A stretch of DNA of 64,000 nucleotides from Sparassis latifolia (GCA_018466975.1 CM031557.1:2852001-2916000); one strand, 5' to 3'; counted from the first letter of the stretch, positions 1-11,945 are shown. The notes: a model not told the origin generated them from the letters alone. Numbers and translations: made by a program.

Positions 1-131
1 TGATAGATGAAGACACTTATAACAAGGCATTTTGGTAAGGGTTACCTAGGACCCTTAGGCCAAGAATTGAATCACGTGTACTATGAATTAACCCTGCCCA
101 TGATTTAACAAAGCTCTTTACTGTTGCAAAC

Positions 132-862
132 ATGTTAAAGTCTTTGGAGGACATGTTTCACCATGCTAGATTTGATGCTGATGAATCTGAGTCAGATTCT
201 GATCATGATCAAGACCAATCTGATTCTGAAGATGGTACATACTCTGATTCAGATTCTGCTGAGTCAGAAAATAGTGACGATGAATTTTCTAGATATAAGA
301 AGAGTTCCAAGAAACAACCAAAGAAGACTTCAAGCTCTGAAATAAATCTGAAAAAGGCAAGAGGAAGAAGAAGCGCAAGATGGAGTCAGGTCATAAGGTG
401 CATGTGTGCCTGTGTGCATTACAAGATGAGGAAACAGCAACTAAAGAATTTGATGAAGTAGAAACAATTATTAGAAAACTTCAGACATTATCATTGGATG
501 ATCCTAACTACTCTACTCTGTTTTACAGAGCATACAAGTTGGATAAGGATATTGTACAAATTGTACAACATCCTAGGAGGCCAGGAAAATCCACTTCATT
601 ACCCATTGTGCATACAGGAGGACCCCCTGCAACAATGGCAGACAATAAACCATTGTCGTGTGGAGAAATGACCTGTTATGATTGCGGGAAGAAAGGGCAC
701 TCCATGAATTATTGTCCAGAGATTATTGACCTTTTGAATAAAGGGACAATAAAATGTGACATAAATGGCAAATTAACAATGCCAGATGGGTCTCCTATTC
801 GCAGAGAAAGGGATGAGCCTATTGTCTCAGCCTTGAATCCCTCAGCATCAACTTCTTCCTGA
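132..862 (+). pseudogene. Ty3/Gypsy-like gag remnant with CCHC zinc knuckle
   Basis: Two overlapping reading frames make one broken gag-like protein. The first (132-461) is acidic, with runs of Ser-Asp-Glu followed by a basic Lys-rich stretch. The second (380-862) continues with a helical segment and then a retroviral zinc knuckle, CYDCGKKGHSMNYC (CX2CX4HX4C), at about 664-715. The stretch after the knuckle (DGSPIRRERDEPIV) resembles the tail of gag proteins of agaricomycete Ty3/Gypsy elements as I know them. The change of frame at about 380-460 implies a frameshift. I found no protease or reverse transcriptase downstream, so this is a fragment. Assignment to Gypsy rather than Copia is an inference. 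Confidence 0.6.
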
Positions 863-2987
863 TCTCCAGCGCATGTGAAGTCCAACTCATAAGCTTCACC
901 ATAAAGATGAGCTCTGGCACACGCAGCCTTGGCAGCTTTGGCCTTGGCTTTCATCACCTTATTGTTGACCTTGGCCTTGAATTGCTCTGCTTGCCAAGCT
1001 CAATATCTAGAGTATTGCGTTAGTTATGCAAGTTTTATATTGAAACATGTTACATGTCTGTCATTTTATAAAATGTATATCTTCTATTATTTTGAATGTT
1101 TCTGTAACTATTTGTATATTAGTAGATGTAATGTTTAATCACTATTTTATATAAGCTTAACTGATATTACTTAAAGATATACTGCTTAGGTTATAAATTT
1201 AAAGTAATCTACTACTGTAGAAAAGCAAACTATAATACTATAATAAATCATTTATCTAAAGAGATCTCAGCTTGGGACATTCTCTGGGAGCATTGGACCA
1301 TCTTATCTTGACTTTGGGATAATCTATGATTGTGACCTCCCAAAGCCCCAAAATATAAAAGTATAAAAGTGAAAGACACTCATAATGAAGAATGTGAGTG
1401 AGCATATTGTCCATTTGCTGTGTTAATACTGAAGGCCCACTACTGAATGTCTTTTAATAAAATAAAATAAACTAAACCCTACAATATAATGTACAAAAAA
1501 TAAGTCTCAATGATATGATATCCCCACACTGAAATGTCCCATAATAGCACACTAGCACTGTGTGATATGTGACAATATACAGGGAAGCCCATGAGATAAG
1601 AAAAAACTATGGAACAAAACTGGTCCATTTTCTGTTCCCAAGTTTCAAAATATACTTCCCAGCCCTGGAATGAGCCAGGCCTAGGGCTCTCCCAAGATTG
1701 GACCAGGACTCTAAAAAAGGATCTGGGAGACCGTGCCAAAAAAGCCTCTTAGGTACAACTCTTTAGTGATTAAGTTCAACCTAAGAGACTGAGTTGGGAG
1801 ATACCCTAAGTGCATTTAGTAATGTGATATCATGATTATCTTCTTTCAATTGAATAATCCAGCACTTTGCTTGTGCATGAGAGATTATTGCTTCCTCAAT
1901 ACAACTAAAATCTCATAGCTTTGTTAAAAGTAATGCTTCTATATAAGTTTTATTAGTAAGTGCAAGAGGAGGCAATTTTTTATGTTTAAGAAATTGTGCA
2001 CATTCTAGATGCAACTGCACACTTTGAAACATCTCTTGCTATTCATCAATAACAAATCCTGCAGGATTCAAAAGAGCATTACATACTTCTATTTCGTTGA
2101 AGTTGAATACTGGACATATCAAATTGAATTCATCAAATCAGAGCAAATGCAAAGATAAATTTTGCAATTACATAGTATTCTAAAGTTTTACTAGTATCGC
2201 TTCCATACAACATGCACAAGTAAATGTACATAGATTGTGAATTTCATGTCTTCACAATTCAGATTTCAAATTTTCATTCTCCTTTCATTGTAATAATCAC
2301 TGTCGAGTGTTAATTGGAGATCTTGCCTTTTGAAAGTTTTGTATATGCTTCTGCAGCAAGTGCTGCAAGACACTAACACTAGCATCAGAAGGATAACTTA
2401 TAGAATGAATATTCAACAAAGTTTTTAATGGCCTCCCATTAATCTTGTTAACCATGGAACTTAGCAAATGTATCTGCAAAGTAACAATGTCACATCAGAA
2501 GAATTCTCTACAAATTTATCTGTAACACCTACACATGATACCCCATGTTCACTACTATATGCTCACAAATAATGTCCACTTTCTATATGAGTCATCAGCA
2601 AACTCGTAATTCTTGCAAGGAACAGTCAGATATCATTACAACACTATGACACTCACAAATCTGAAGCAATTTATCCTTTTTGAGCCAATCAATATTATCA
2701 AACAAAATGTTGCTAGGAACATAGAAAAATACACCTTACGAAATTCCTGTAACATCATTTATAATCCATCATTGTATCTCTGTCATAATAGAATATCATT
2801 CACCCATGCAACAAGTGCACTTATCAACATTGATATCAATGCAGCAATACTATGACAACAACTTTAACAAATCTAATGAGTTTAATTTATTTATTATTCC
2901 AAGTGAGATGCCATACTTCCTGATTTCAATATCTGTCAGGCCTACACTTCTAATATATGTGTTTAGTCTCTTTTTTGCACTTATCAT
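863..2987. other. AT-rich stretch without a recognisable gene
   Basis: No reading frame here has recognisable motifs. The stretch at 1,340-1,400 has TATAAAAG-like sequence and could be part of an old LTR promoter linked to the gag remnant upstream, but I could not find a second LTR copy. The rest is low-GC sequence consistent with decayed repeats. Confidence 0.5.
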
Positions 2988-4268
2988 TAGTGCAGAGCAC
3001 AGGTATACCCCCGGGTATCTCAGTGCATACCTGTACCCATACCCGCAAGAGTATCATACCCGCACTTCAGGTATGGGTTTTGCACAGGTACTCACAGATC
3101 TTAGCGGGTTTTGATATCGTTCATGGGTCTCCAGTCAATTTTGAAGAAGATTAAAAAATATATTTCTATTTATCAAATGATTCTACGAGTTGGTGTGCTT
3201 GATACAAGACCTCAGCCTGCAGCCACCACTCATAGCTCACGTTGCATGCAATGAGCATGTGGGCAACATCAGGGGGGTCATAAGCATGTGCAGTGCAGGA
3301 TGCAGTAGGGTGTACTTATCAGTGTGAGTGATGTCAGAGTGGACAAGGTACGCATTGTGCTCAATGCAGTTGTGGCACATGAGGTCAGTGAGGCAGATGT
3401 GCATGTGGTGCTGGCTGAGGAGGAAGAATCCACTGCGAGTGAGGACTTACATGAGCAGTGTGGAGAGGTGGTAGCCCACATGCAGGGTGCACGTGAGTGT
3501 GGCAGGAGTGATGCACTTGCCATCGCACGGAAGGTAGCCGTGGTTTATGAGTGCATTGAGTGTGGGGCAGGGTGTAACAGGTCAGTTCTGACGACTGTTA
3601 CTCGTTATGGACTGCTCACTACTTACCTAAGCAAGTTGCTTTATTTCCTTTACACTTACCATCTAGCTGTATCCACACTCAGTCTTAGCTACTTCTGGCT
3701 ATATATTGAGTCCACTGCAGCCCTGGTGAGCCTAAGAATCAAGGCTCTTTACACAGGGCGAGCAGCTGTCGCCCTTTTGAGGTGGGAAATAGGTGTGCAT
3801 GCCATGGCCCGTAAGTGGACAGTGGTGTGCATGCGTGCTCGGGGACAAAGGTGGTGATCGTGATGAGGGAGACATGCGCGGGTGGGCTGAGTGGCAGGCA
3901 GCAGCATGTGCAAACAATGTGCGAGGGCGGCATGTATGGGTGGTGTGTGCAATGACAGCGGCATATGTGAGTGAGGGTCGGGTATGATGCAGCCAGCCCT
4001 GTGCTGGCTCTCCTGCCAGGTTGCCCTTGTAGAAAGAATTAGCAAATGTAGGAAATAAAGAAAACATACCTGCAGGGCCTTGTGCCCTGTGTTATGTCAC
4101 TCCTTGGTCGTGCTAGATAATGGTGTGCAATGACCCACAAAGTGATGTGGCTCAAGGCTGTGGGTATACCATGGGTCACATGAGTCACAAGATTATGACC
4201 CATACCTGCACCTGTCGATACCCTTACCCGTGACCTGCGCAGGCTATGTGGACCTGTGCTCTGCACTA
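2988..4268. mobile_element. Non-autonomous hAT-like DNA transposon (1,281 bp)
   Basis: The ends are perfect 17-bp inverted repeats: TAGTGCAGAGCACAGGT at 2988-3004 and its reverse complement at 4252-4268. They are flanked by an 8-bp target duplication with one mismatch, CTTATCAT at 2980-2987 and CTTATTAT at 4269-4276. An 8-bp duplication with termini of TAG-TG type is the hallmark of the hAT superfamily. Just inside both ends are related GGTATACCC/GGTATGGGT-type subterminal motifs. The interior is clearly richer in G+C than its surroundings. Several frames are open for 60-177 codons, but none shows hAT transposase or BED zinc-finger motifs, so the element looks non-autonomous. Confidence 0.85.
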
Positions 4269-5315
4269 CTTATTATTCAAAAGTATTACAGTTATACATT
4301 TTTATAAGTAAACATACATTCTGCGCTATTACAATCTAATACAGTTATGCTTTAACATATACTACAACAGAATCAATCTTTGATTTACACTTTGTTAGCA
4401 TCAGGAACTCAGAATTTCTTCAGAGTGTCCATATGATGCTTAGTGGAGGCCCAAAGTGATAGAGATCCCCCTCTATAATATAGAGCCTGCCACTCTGTGC
4501 TGACCAATATAGAGATAGCATCTTCATATGGGGCTGATGGAGACAAGTCACATGATCTATCTCTGGAGAAAAATACTGTTCTTCAATGCAGACAAGGTGA
4601 TAGTCACCCGGAAGCAGTTAAAAGTAGTACATCATGCATCTAAGGAAAATGTAAGAGAGACCTCCCAAGTTTTTCCACCTTATTCTTGCACAGCACAATG
4701 TTCTACCTTCAGACAAGCACAAATTTGCATAGTGAGCCTCAGGCAGTGAGCCAAACCCTCTAATTTTTTTAACAGATCTTTTACAACCTCTAAAAGACAG
4801 GGATGATTTTTTCAGGGGTGTCTAACAGATATCTGATGAGGTGGTAGGGCATTTTATCATTTGCTATTCTCTAAATGGAGAGAGCATCTCCATTTGCAAA
4901 TGGCATCTCCATTCAGCATTCCATGGTCTGATGGAGGCCAGAGGAGATAAGATCTCTATCTGGAGAATTTTCAGTTTCTTGATGAGTGCTGTTGAATTCA
5001 TACTCACTATTTGTCCCTCTAGTATACAAGTCTGCCCAGTTGTAATGTTACATGCAGTAAAGTGGAACTTATCATAATAAACTATAACACAAAGTTTATA
5101 CTTCTGATCTTGCAATTCTAACTCAGATTCTCAGTTAATTTGCAGACTGTTGGTGATGAAACACTAAAAATTTGGCAAAGAGTCATATTTCAGATTATAA
5201 AGCAATGCACTATCACAGTTAGAAAAACATGCTCAGAGCATCTGACAAAAATTGCATCCAGCCAGTCTGTGCTTGATCTATTCTTGTAGGACTTAAGTTT
5301 GAATGGACTATCTTT
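4269..5315. other. AT-rich stretch, no gene seen
   Basis: Short reading frames only, with no recognisable domain. The phrase around 4,530-4,570 (GGAGACAAG..CTATCTCTGGAGAA) recurs in diverged form around 4,940-4,975, suggesting an old internal duplication. Nothing functional is supported. Confidence 0.5.
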
Positions 5316-6186
5316 TCATACTGCTTTGCTACAGTCCCAAATCACTTGTTCATTTGTATTACTCTCAAATTCTATATCACAATGATCACATATAAGTGTG
5401 CAAGTCAGAATATCTTCAGAGTGATTCAGCATCTCCTGACATAATGCATAAATATCAGTTCCTTCTGTACCTATTACTAAAAACTTCTCAAAATTAACTT
5501 GGTGCAAACTGAGTCTAATTCTGTCATGTGCATTCTCCATTGTCAATTTTCTAACATCATCAAACACTTATGTAAAAAGCTGCAGGTGAATATTCTGCTG
5601 CTGAACATTAGTTGTCTGCCATTCAGGTGAAGTTGTACACACAGCATGTAAGATCAAGAAGAGACTGTCATAGGCACAACTGTATATTTCTGCATTCCAA
5701 ATAAAGCCTTGCAGTGAAGCCAGATTTTCTGATATTATAGCACTTGTAACCTTCTGTCTCTTTGACTTAGAGCCTGCTGCTTCTTTACTATGCTTATGCT
5801 CAGTATCAAATGCTGCACCAGAATCATTACTCAAAGTAACAAGGCTTTTTATTCCTGCAGCTGCTACATAGCAGGCTAAATCTAGAGCTCAATGTTCTGC
5901 TTACTAAATCTAGAGCTCGATGTTTTGCTCGAGTTGGTGTCTTACTTTCTGGAGCCTCTGTAGTGGATCTCTTCTTTGGTTTCTCCAAAAGTTTTAAAGG
6001 TGTAATTTTCAGTGACTTTTCAATTATGTATGGTACCTCTTTTGACCATCTAATGTCCTGGTGTACTATCTTGAGAATTACAATTCCTGAGATACAAAGG
6101 AATTGTTCTTGGGATAGGGCTTCTGCCAACTTCTGGGAGGACATGCACTTTTTCCCCAAGGTGTGAGAATGACTTTTCAATATCAT
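5316..6186 (-). pseudogene. Broken gene fragment, probably transposon-associated
   Basis: Reading the minus strand from 6186 to 5316 gives pieces of one protein. The first piece (6186-5827) contains WSKEVPYIIEKSLKITPLKL. The next (5834-5568) contains FIWNAEIYSCAYDSLFLIL. After an in-frame TAA at about 5568 the frame continues (5567-5316) with VNFEKFLVIGTEGTDIYALC and a CX2C motif (CDHC). The Ser-Cys-Ala-Tyr-Asp motif in front of a hydrophobic helix recalls a cysteine-hydrolase-like module I associate with repeat-linked agaricomycete proteins, but I cannot name the family. At least one frameshift and one nonsense codon separate the pieces, so it is not a working gene. Confidence 0.45.
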
Positions 6187-6559
6187 TTTGTATGTGAGGG
6201 CTGCACCTAGTCCTGGGTTAGGTCTAGGATTTAACTATAAACTTTTTAGTGGCTGTTGTTATCATTCTACAACTTGAGTACAGTCAGTCTTTCAAACTGA
6301 TTGTAGTAACAAGCAGAAGTGAGAGAAAACTGAGAAAATAAGTTGTAGCACTCCAGCAAGTGAAGCTGATACTTTAAGAGTAACACCATCAGATTCAGCT
6401 TGAAAATACGGTCAGAATGGCCACATGGTTCATCCAAATCTGAGCAGAATTGAGTGAACTACAAGCCTGGCAAGTTTGGCTATAAGTGTGGTAACAAGTG
6501 CTTAAAGCCAGTAGTGTCACGTGCCATGTGAGTCACGTTTCCTGCCGCATGAAACGTTA

Positions 6560-6770
6560 AGATTATAATAAAGCATTGAAGCAGGCTTACTAAATACTAC
6601 TAGACATACTAGGAGTCAATATAACACTTTGTAGGCTACTGTAAGGCCTTTATCAATCAGTGGTCAGTGGTTTACTGTAAGCATCTTACAAAGTGACACT
6701 AGATGACATATCTCACTATTGTAGGGTGTTGTTGACTTGCTAAACATTACTAGACAATATACTTGTGGGT
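6560..6770. repeat. Degenerate AT-rich repeat sequence, left block
   Basis: This block has repeated phrases such as CTAGACATACTAGGAGTCA, TGTAGGCTACTGTAAGGCC and TTTATCAATCAGTGGTCA. The same phrases recur in the block at 7,930-8,760, beyond a GC-richer island. Confidence 0.5.
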
Positions 6771-7018
6771 GAGCGGTGCTGCATTCGCATGCCATGTCCG
6801 ATTCCCTAGTCCCCATGTATATTCACAGCATCAATTTCTGCAAGAGCGACATGTGATAAGGCGGTAGTCATAGTAATAGTATACAAGAAAATCCCGTAGT
6901 CAAGCCATGTAAATTTACGGTGGCAATCACTGCAAGCGAATAGTGGGGAAGAAAATAAATGTAGGTAGCGCAGATTACAAGCAGTAGCACAGGCTTATAT
7001 AAGATAGAGGCTATTTAG

Positions 7019-7593
7019 ATGAATGATGAAACTTCCGTGTGTGAGACAACAGCTCTAATCTCCTGGGACCCATCATACAGACGCGCTATAGTGACGAGTT
7101 TGAAACCTGTCCGCCACTTGGTCCAGCCCTTCTCGTATGAAGCCTTACCTTTAGCATCGACCCTTCAACGAGTGATGTTACATTCGACCAGGACGAGATT
7201 ATTTTTGTGGATGTCCGTGGCATGCATCTGTCTCATAGTGTTCCTGGGGCTGAACTTGGTGTCGGCATCAAATACGTCTTGGAAGGCTTCCACCTTAAAG
7301 CAATGAATAACAAATATTTGTTGAAAAGAAGAAATTCAGCATACAGAAGCATACTCTCCACTCCCGGTGCTCTGGAAGCGTGATGCTTTCAAAACATCTG
7401 AAGTGTTTGAACTGATCTTGATGCTCACAATGGCCAAGGGTTCACCGCGAAGTTTGAACCAAGATGAGTCGACTTCTCCGACAAGCCACACAGTAGCTGG
7501 TTTATTGTCTACGATGAGGAGAGGATATAAATCCAAAGCTGCAAGTGTCGATATCAGCAAGGGAGAGAAGGAGGGAGGAAGTATCAGGCACAC
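7019..7593 (-). pseudogene. Fragment of an uncharacterised basidiomycete protein gene
   Basis: On the minus strand the interval 7300-7019 reads as a continuous peptide with DIHKNNLVLVECNITR, an in-frame TGA, then ASYEKGWTKWRTGFKL. The segment at 7593-7336 reads VDSSWFKLRGEPLAIVSIKI. The pattern 'D(I)..N(D/N)LVLVEC.I.R ... W..WR..F.L' is one I recognise from agaricomycete proteins of unknown function that often sit near repeats, but I cannot assign a role. The sequence is richer in G+C than its surroundings and has no intact frame longer than 106 codons, so I read it as a captured or decayed gene piece. Confidence 0.45.
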
Positions 7594-7929
7594 TCACATC
7601 TATGCAGCATACAGAATCTATGTGAAGAGTGAATGCAGCTGCGAGAAGATAGAGGATGGGTGCAGAGATGCAGACAATCACCCCTAGCCATCAGTCCTCC
7701 TCCAGTCTTTCATCGGAAATAAACTTTCAAGGAATGCCGGCCGACTTTGTGTTGCAGAAATCTTGAACAGGAAGCGGGAAACCCGAAGTGAATCAGGTGG
7801 CCTAAAGACGGAAAGTAAAAAAAGCGGATAACCATTCTAAGAGAAAATTACTATATGCGGCGCGGGTACAACTTTATGTCAGCAACCACCATACGTGCAC
7901 AGACTGATAACCGATTCTTTAGGGAATCG

Positions 7930-8760
7930 GAACTAAGAGTCAGTAGGCGACTTTGTAGACTATTTAGTAGTACAGCCTTTATCAACCCACACAACTTATC
8001 AATATATAGTGGGGCATTGTAGGACACTTACTACATATTATTAAATGGCAACACTAGGAGTTAGTAGAGTATACAATAATAATTTCTTATATACATTTTA
8101 ATATATTGTTATAGGCACATTTGTAAAAGTTTTCAGTGTCATTTTTTGTAGTGATTCTTATAGGCATATTTGTAACAGTTTCTAGAGTCATTTTTTGTAG
8201 TGATTATAGGCACATTTGTAACCATTTCTAGTGTCATGTTTTGTAGAAATTCATATATATTAAGAGTCAGTAGATAAATTTGTAAATCACTGTAAGGCTC
8301 TTATAAACTCATACTACTCAGTATAGTTGAATATTGTAGAATGCTTACTAGATATTATTATATCACATACTAGGAGTCAGTAGAGAATATAATAGACTAT
8401 TCATGATTTCTAGGTAGTATATTAGAATTTAGTAAATGACATTATAGATTGTTGGAAGATTCCTACAAACTGATACTAAGTGGCCTTTCAGACTAATAGA
8501 AGGCCTTACAAATAAATGCTAGGTGGCATACCAGGCTATCATAAGGTCATTTGAATACTAAGCAACTTGCTACAAGTTAGTAAACTATGTGATAAGATAT
8601 TGTAGGAGCTTACTAGACATTACCAGATCACATTATAGGGCATTGTAAGGCCTCTATTAAAAATAATAGGTAGTATGTCAGACTACTATAAGACACTTAC
8701 AAACTGGTATTAGGTGTTCTACTAGAAATCTGATGATATAGTAGACTATATATAATACTT
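7930..8760. repeat. Degenerate AT-rich repeat sequence, right block
   Basis: Phrases of the type CTAGGAGTCAGTAGA, GTAGGACACTTACTA and GTAAGGCCTTTATCAA recur several times and match the block at 6,560-6,770. No coding potential is visible. It looks like an old tandem or nested repeat with heavy drift. Confidence 0.5.
8110..8253. repeat. Tandem repeat, 46-49-bp unit, three copies
   Basis: The unit begins ATAGGCACATTTGTAA and ends with a TCATTTTTTGTAGTGATT-like phrase. Copies start at about 8111, 8160 and 8206. Confidence 0.8.
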
Positions 8761-8989
8761 TTAGACATTTTTTATATGATGAAAATGATTTGAGTCATGT
8801 AAGACCCAACTTATTTTTGCTTTCAAATAGGTGCCTATTAGAGCAAACACATAGAAAACAATTTGAAAATTTTATAAAAATATTTTAAAAATCATAGCAT
8901 AACTATAACATCTAAAATTCTAAGAAACTTTGATGAGATAGTTATCTTGGAGTAGGTACATGACATTGTAGGCTATTAAGGTAATCCTT

Positions 8990-9425
8990 ATAAAATAATA
9001 TAGTAATATCATTTTGATGCTATTTTTCAGCTGAGTCTTTTAGAATGTATACTAGTCACTTTTTGGTAATGTTTTTATATACATTTTTGCAAAACAACAT
9101 AGTAAATATTATTTTGAAGCCATTTTTCAGCTAAGTCTTTTAACATGCATACTAATCACTTTTAGTAATGTTTTTATATCAATTTTATAAAATGACATAG
9201 TAGCATCATTTTGAAGTCATTTTTTAACCGAGTCTTTTAGAATGCATACTAGTCACTTTTTAGTAATGTTGTTATATACATTTTGCAAAACATCATAGTA
9301 ATATCATTTTGAAGCCATTTTGAAGCTTAGTCTTTTAAAATGCATACTAGTCACTTTTTAGTAATGTTTTTGTATACTTTTTGCTGAACAACATAGTAGT
9401 ATCATTTTAAAGCAATTTTCAAGGT
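8990..9425. repeat. Tandem repeat, 97-100-bp unit, about four and a half copies
   Basis: The phrase CTGAGTCTTTTAGAATG and the following ATACTAGTCACTTTTTAGTA recur with anchors at 9031, 9131, 9228 and 9326, spacings of 100, 97 and 98. Between the anchors lie AACAACATAGTAATATCATT and TTGAAGCCATTTTTCAGC in each unit. A more degenerate half unit follows to about 9425. It is non-coding and AT-rich. Confidence 0.85.
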
Positions 9426-9632
9426 GATTTTTAGGAGAGGTGCACTAACAATTTTTAGTGACATTCTTAGTTTTGATAAAAGGACATAGTAGGATGATTT
9501 TAAAGCCATATTTTTGAGAATTTTACTCTGAGATACTTATTAATATGTTAGACTATTATCAGGCAGCTAAAATAAATTATTATTTACATTATACTAGATT
9601 ATTGACTGATATTAAATGGGAAAAGTTGATAG

Positions 9633-9914
9633 CACTGGATGCAATTTCCAATAAGTTGAGGAGACTATGCAAAAGTTATTTGAAAGATAGAGTGAATAAA
9701 TTGAGTGTAAGTTGCACTACGTACGAGAGACTTATCTGAAAGTTATCCTAGAAATGAAAAACTTATTATGAAGTTATTTCTACTTTGGAATAGGTTTCAA
9801 ATAACTTTCAGATAAGTCTCTTGTAAACCATGCCACTTACACTAAAGTTATTCACTCCATCTTTCCAATAACATTCGCATACTCCCGCCAACTTATCGGA
9901 AATTGCATCCAGTG
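9633..9914. mobile_element. CACTA-like foldback MITE (282 bp)
   Basis: The left arm (9633-9746) and the right arm (9801-9914) are near-perfect reverse complements over 114 bases, without obvious gaps and roughly 80-85% identical by eye. They surround a 54-base loop. The termini read CACTGGATGCAATTTCC on each strand. A 3-bp direct repeat TAG lies directly outside (9630-9632 and 9915-9917). CACTG ends with a 3-bp target duplication are the signature of the CACTA/EnSpm superfamily. Many arm mismatches have A or T on the left where the right has G or C, as expected from C-to-T decay of one arm. Confidence 0.85.
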
Positions 9915-9917
9915 TAG

Positions 9918-11374
9918 GCGACATAGAGTATGTATAAGACTTATGTGATAACATAACATATTATTGTTATGAAGTGTGTCACATACTCTTATATACAATT
10001 ATAAGATTTTTATAAACTACGATCAGATAACATCTTAGAAGTAAGTCAAGATTATAATATTGTTAGAAGCTTACTATATATTACTAAGTAATAGACCAAT
10101 TATTAAATAGCATTATAAACTATTATAATGCTTTCATTTAAAAAGCACTAGCATTTTTTGTAACTTTTTTGTATAGACATATAAATGGCATGCTGGACTG
10201 TTGCAATACTGTTACCAAATATTTGTAAGTAAAATATTAGATGAATAACATACTAAAATATTGTAATGCAGTTATTAATGATACTCAGAGTATCTAAATA
10301 ATATTATAAGTCATTTTAATACTTTATTTCTTTTTGGCATCTGTATGAAATGAATTTTTACATAAATCTAATTAAAATAAAAACAGAGTTTCAGAGCTTC
10401 AAAAAAGTATACCCTAACAAGAAAGACTTGAGTTCTTTATACTTATTAGTATAACATCAAATTTTAGTAGATTTTCACCTAAAGTGACTGTTTTGAGTAA
10501 ATACAAATGGTGAAACCTTTAAATATATATCAAATAAAAATACAATGCTATGCAATGGATCACTCTTCATAAGTAATCAACTACTAAGGAGTAATACAAA
10601 ATGATTAATGTATGTGAAAACAATTAGATGATGAGAGAAAGGCAGGAACACAGGACCTCAGAAATCGTTCCTGCCATGGGATGTTTACTAAGGAATCAAT
10701 TGCTGATTTATCATCTTAACATGGTTCACCATTTATTAGAAGAGGGATGTGCTATATCTCCTTTGTGTGAACAATGTTCAGGATGCATGTAAGTGGCAAG
10801 TTAGAGATACAATTCAATTGCTGAGGCACGAAAGAATCATTCTTATAAGTGGTGGGCACATAGATTTTAATACTGCTGAGGTTTACATCTTGAATTACTG
10901 TTTGCTTCTCTCATTTCACTCACTATAATGCACCAGCCTCTTATGGCTGCTGTATCACTTTTGTTGAGCCCTATTTATGCAAGTTGTGTTAGTTTGACCC
11001 TGGTTAGACCTAACCCAAAGTGCTAAATTAAAAAGGCAGGTCAACATGACCCATTTTTGGATTGCATCAACAGAATTTTCAAATTCTGCCCATTTCACAG
11101 CCTTAGCTTCTTGCTATAAAACCAACTTTGGTCTTTGCATCAAGCACACTCTGATATGTTATTTCTTCTTTGGCTGATCACCATTGCTGTCTATATATAT
11201 CTAGCTTGCTATCAACAGCATTCATTACTTGATACACCACATTAGTAATAAGAAGAGAAAGTCAAAGAAGAAGTCTGCTACAGTAGATTCTATGCAGTTA
11301 TTAAATAAGATTAGTCTACACTTGCAGGAAAAACTCCGGAACTTGCCACACTATTGTATTAACCATCATTCAGA
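9918..11374. other. AT-rich stretch, no gene seen
   Basis: No open frame with recognisable motifs. From about 10,640 the base composition becomes slightly less AT-rich, and this leads into the helicase remnant at 11,375. It may be the decayed upstream part of the same Helitron, but I cannot recognise protein motifs in it. Confidence 0.45.
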
Positions 11375-11945
11375 TAAATTGTCCCTATTATTAGGCTGCC
11401 AGTTATGATTAAGAATAATGAAGCCACTGAATATGGTGTCATCAATGGTGCTGAAGGTATTGTAGTTGGCTGAAAGTCATGACTACTTACTCAAGATAAA
11501 ATGACTCTTAATGCTCTTTTTGTAAAGTTGACTGCACCTTCATCTTCTATTCAATTAGATGGCTTACCTCTGAATGTTGTTCCTATTACACATCAAGTAC
11601 AAGAAACTGACTGTGTAATGCCCAATAGTGCACACCTGCATATAAGCCGAGATCAAGTGGCAGTGATTTTAAACTTTGCAATGACAGACTTCAATTCTCA
11701 ATGCAGAACTCTTCCAGATAATGTATGTAATTTTCAGAACTGACAAACACATCAATCTATCTATACCTGTCTATCACGAGGTTCAACATATGCCGGTACA
11801 ATACTTGTGCGAGGATTTGATCCAGCAAAGCTTACTGGTGGCATAACTACTTAAGACAAGAATTTTGAGACTTGGAACTGTTAGATGAAATAACTAGGCT
11901 GCAGTACAGTAAGAAATTGCCTGCATTTATTGATGGTCCTACTTG
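11375..11945 (+). pseudogene. PIF1-family helicase remnant of a Helitron
   Basis: In three alternating frames the plus strand matches the C-terminal part of agaricomycete Helitron PIF1-like helicases. The pieces in order are KLSLLLG, then (frameshift) LPVMIKNNEATEYGVINGAE ending in GIVVG-stop. Next comes a frame at 11,501-11,743 with LFVKLTAPSSSIQLDGLPLN and SRDQVAVILNFAMTDF, and finally YTCLSRGSTYAGTILVRGFD with LLDEITRLQY. The T-C-L-S-R-G-S-T segment is the late helicase motif (YV-ALSR-type) of this family. Frameshifts and stops interrupt it every 50-80 codons. In life the protein would unwind DNA during rolling-circle transposition. Confidence 0.75.

Noticed and set aside
3324..4067. Frames of 60-177 codons inside the hAT-like element
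   Set aside because: No transposase, BED finger or dimerisation motif; overlapping frames on both strands reflect composition.
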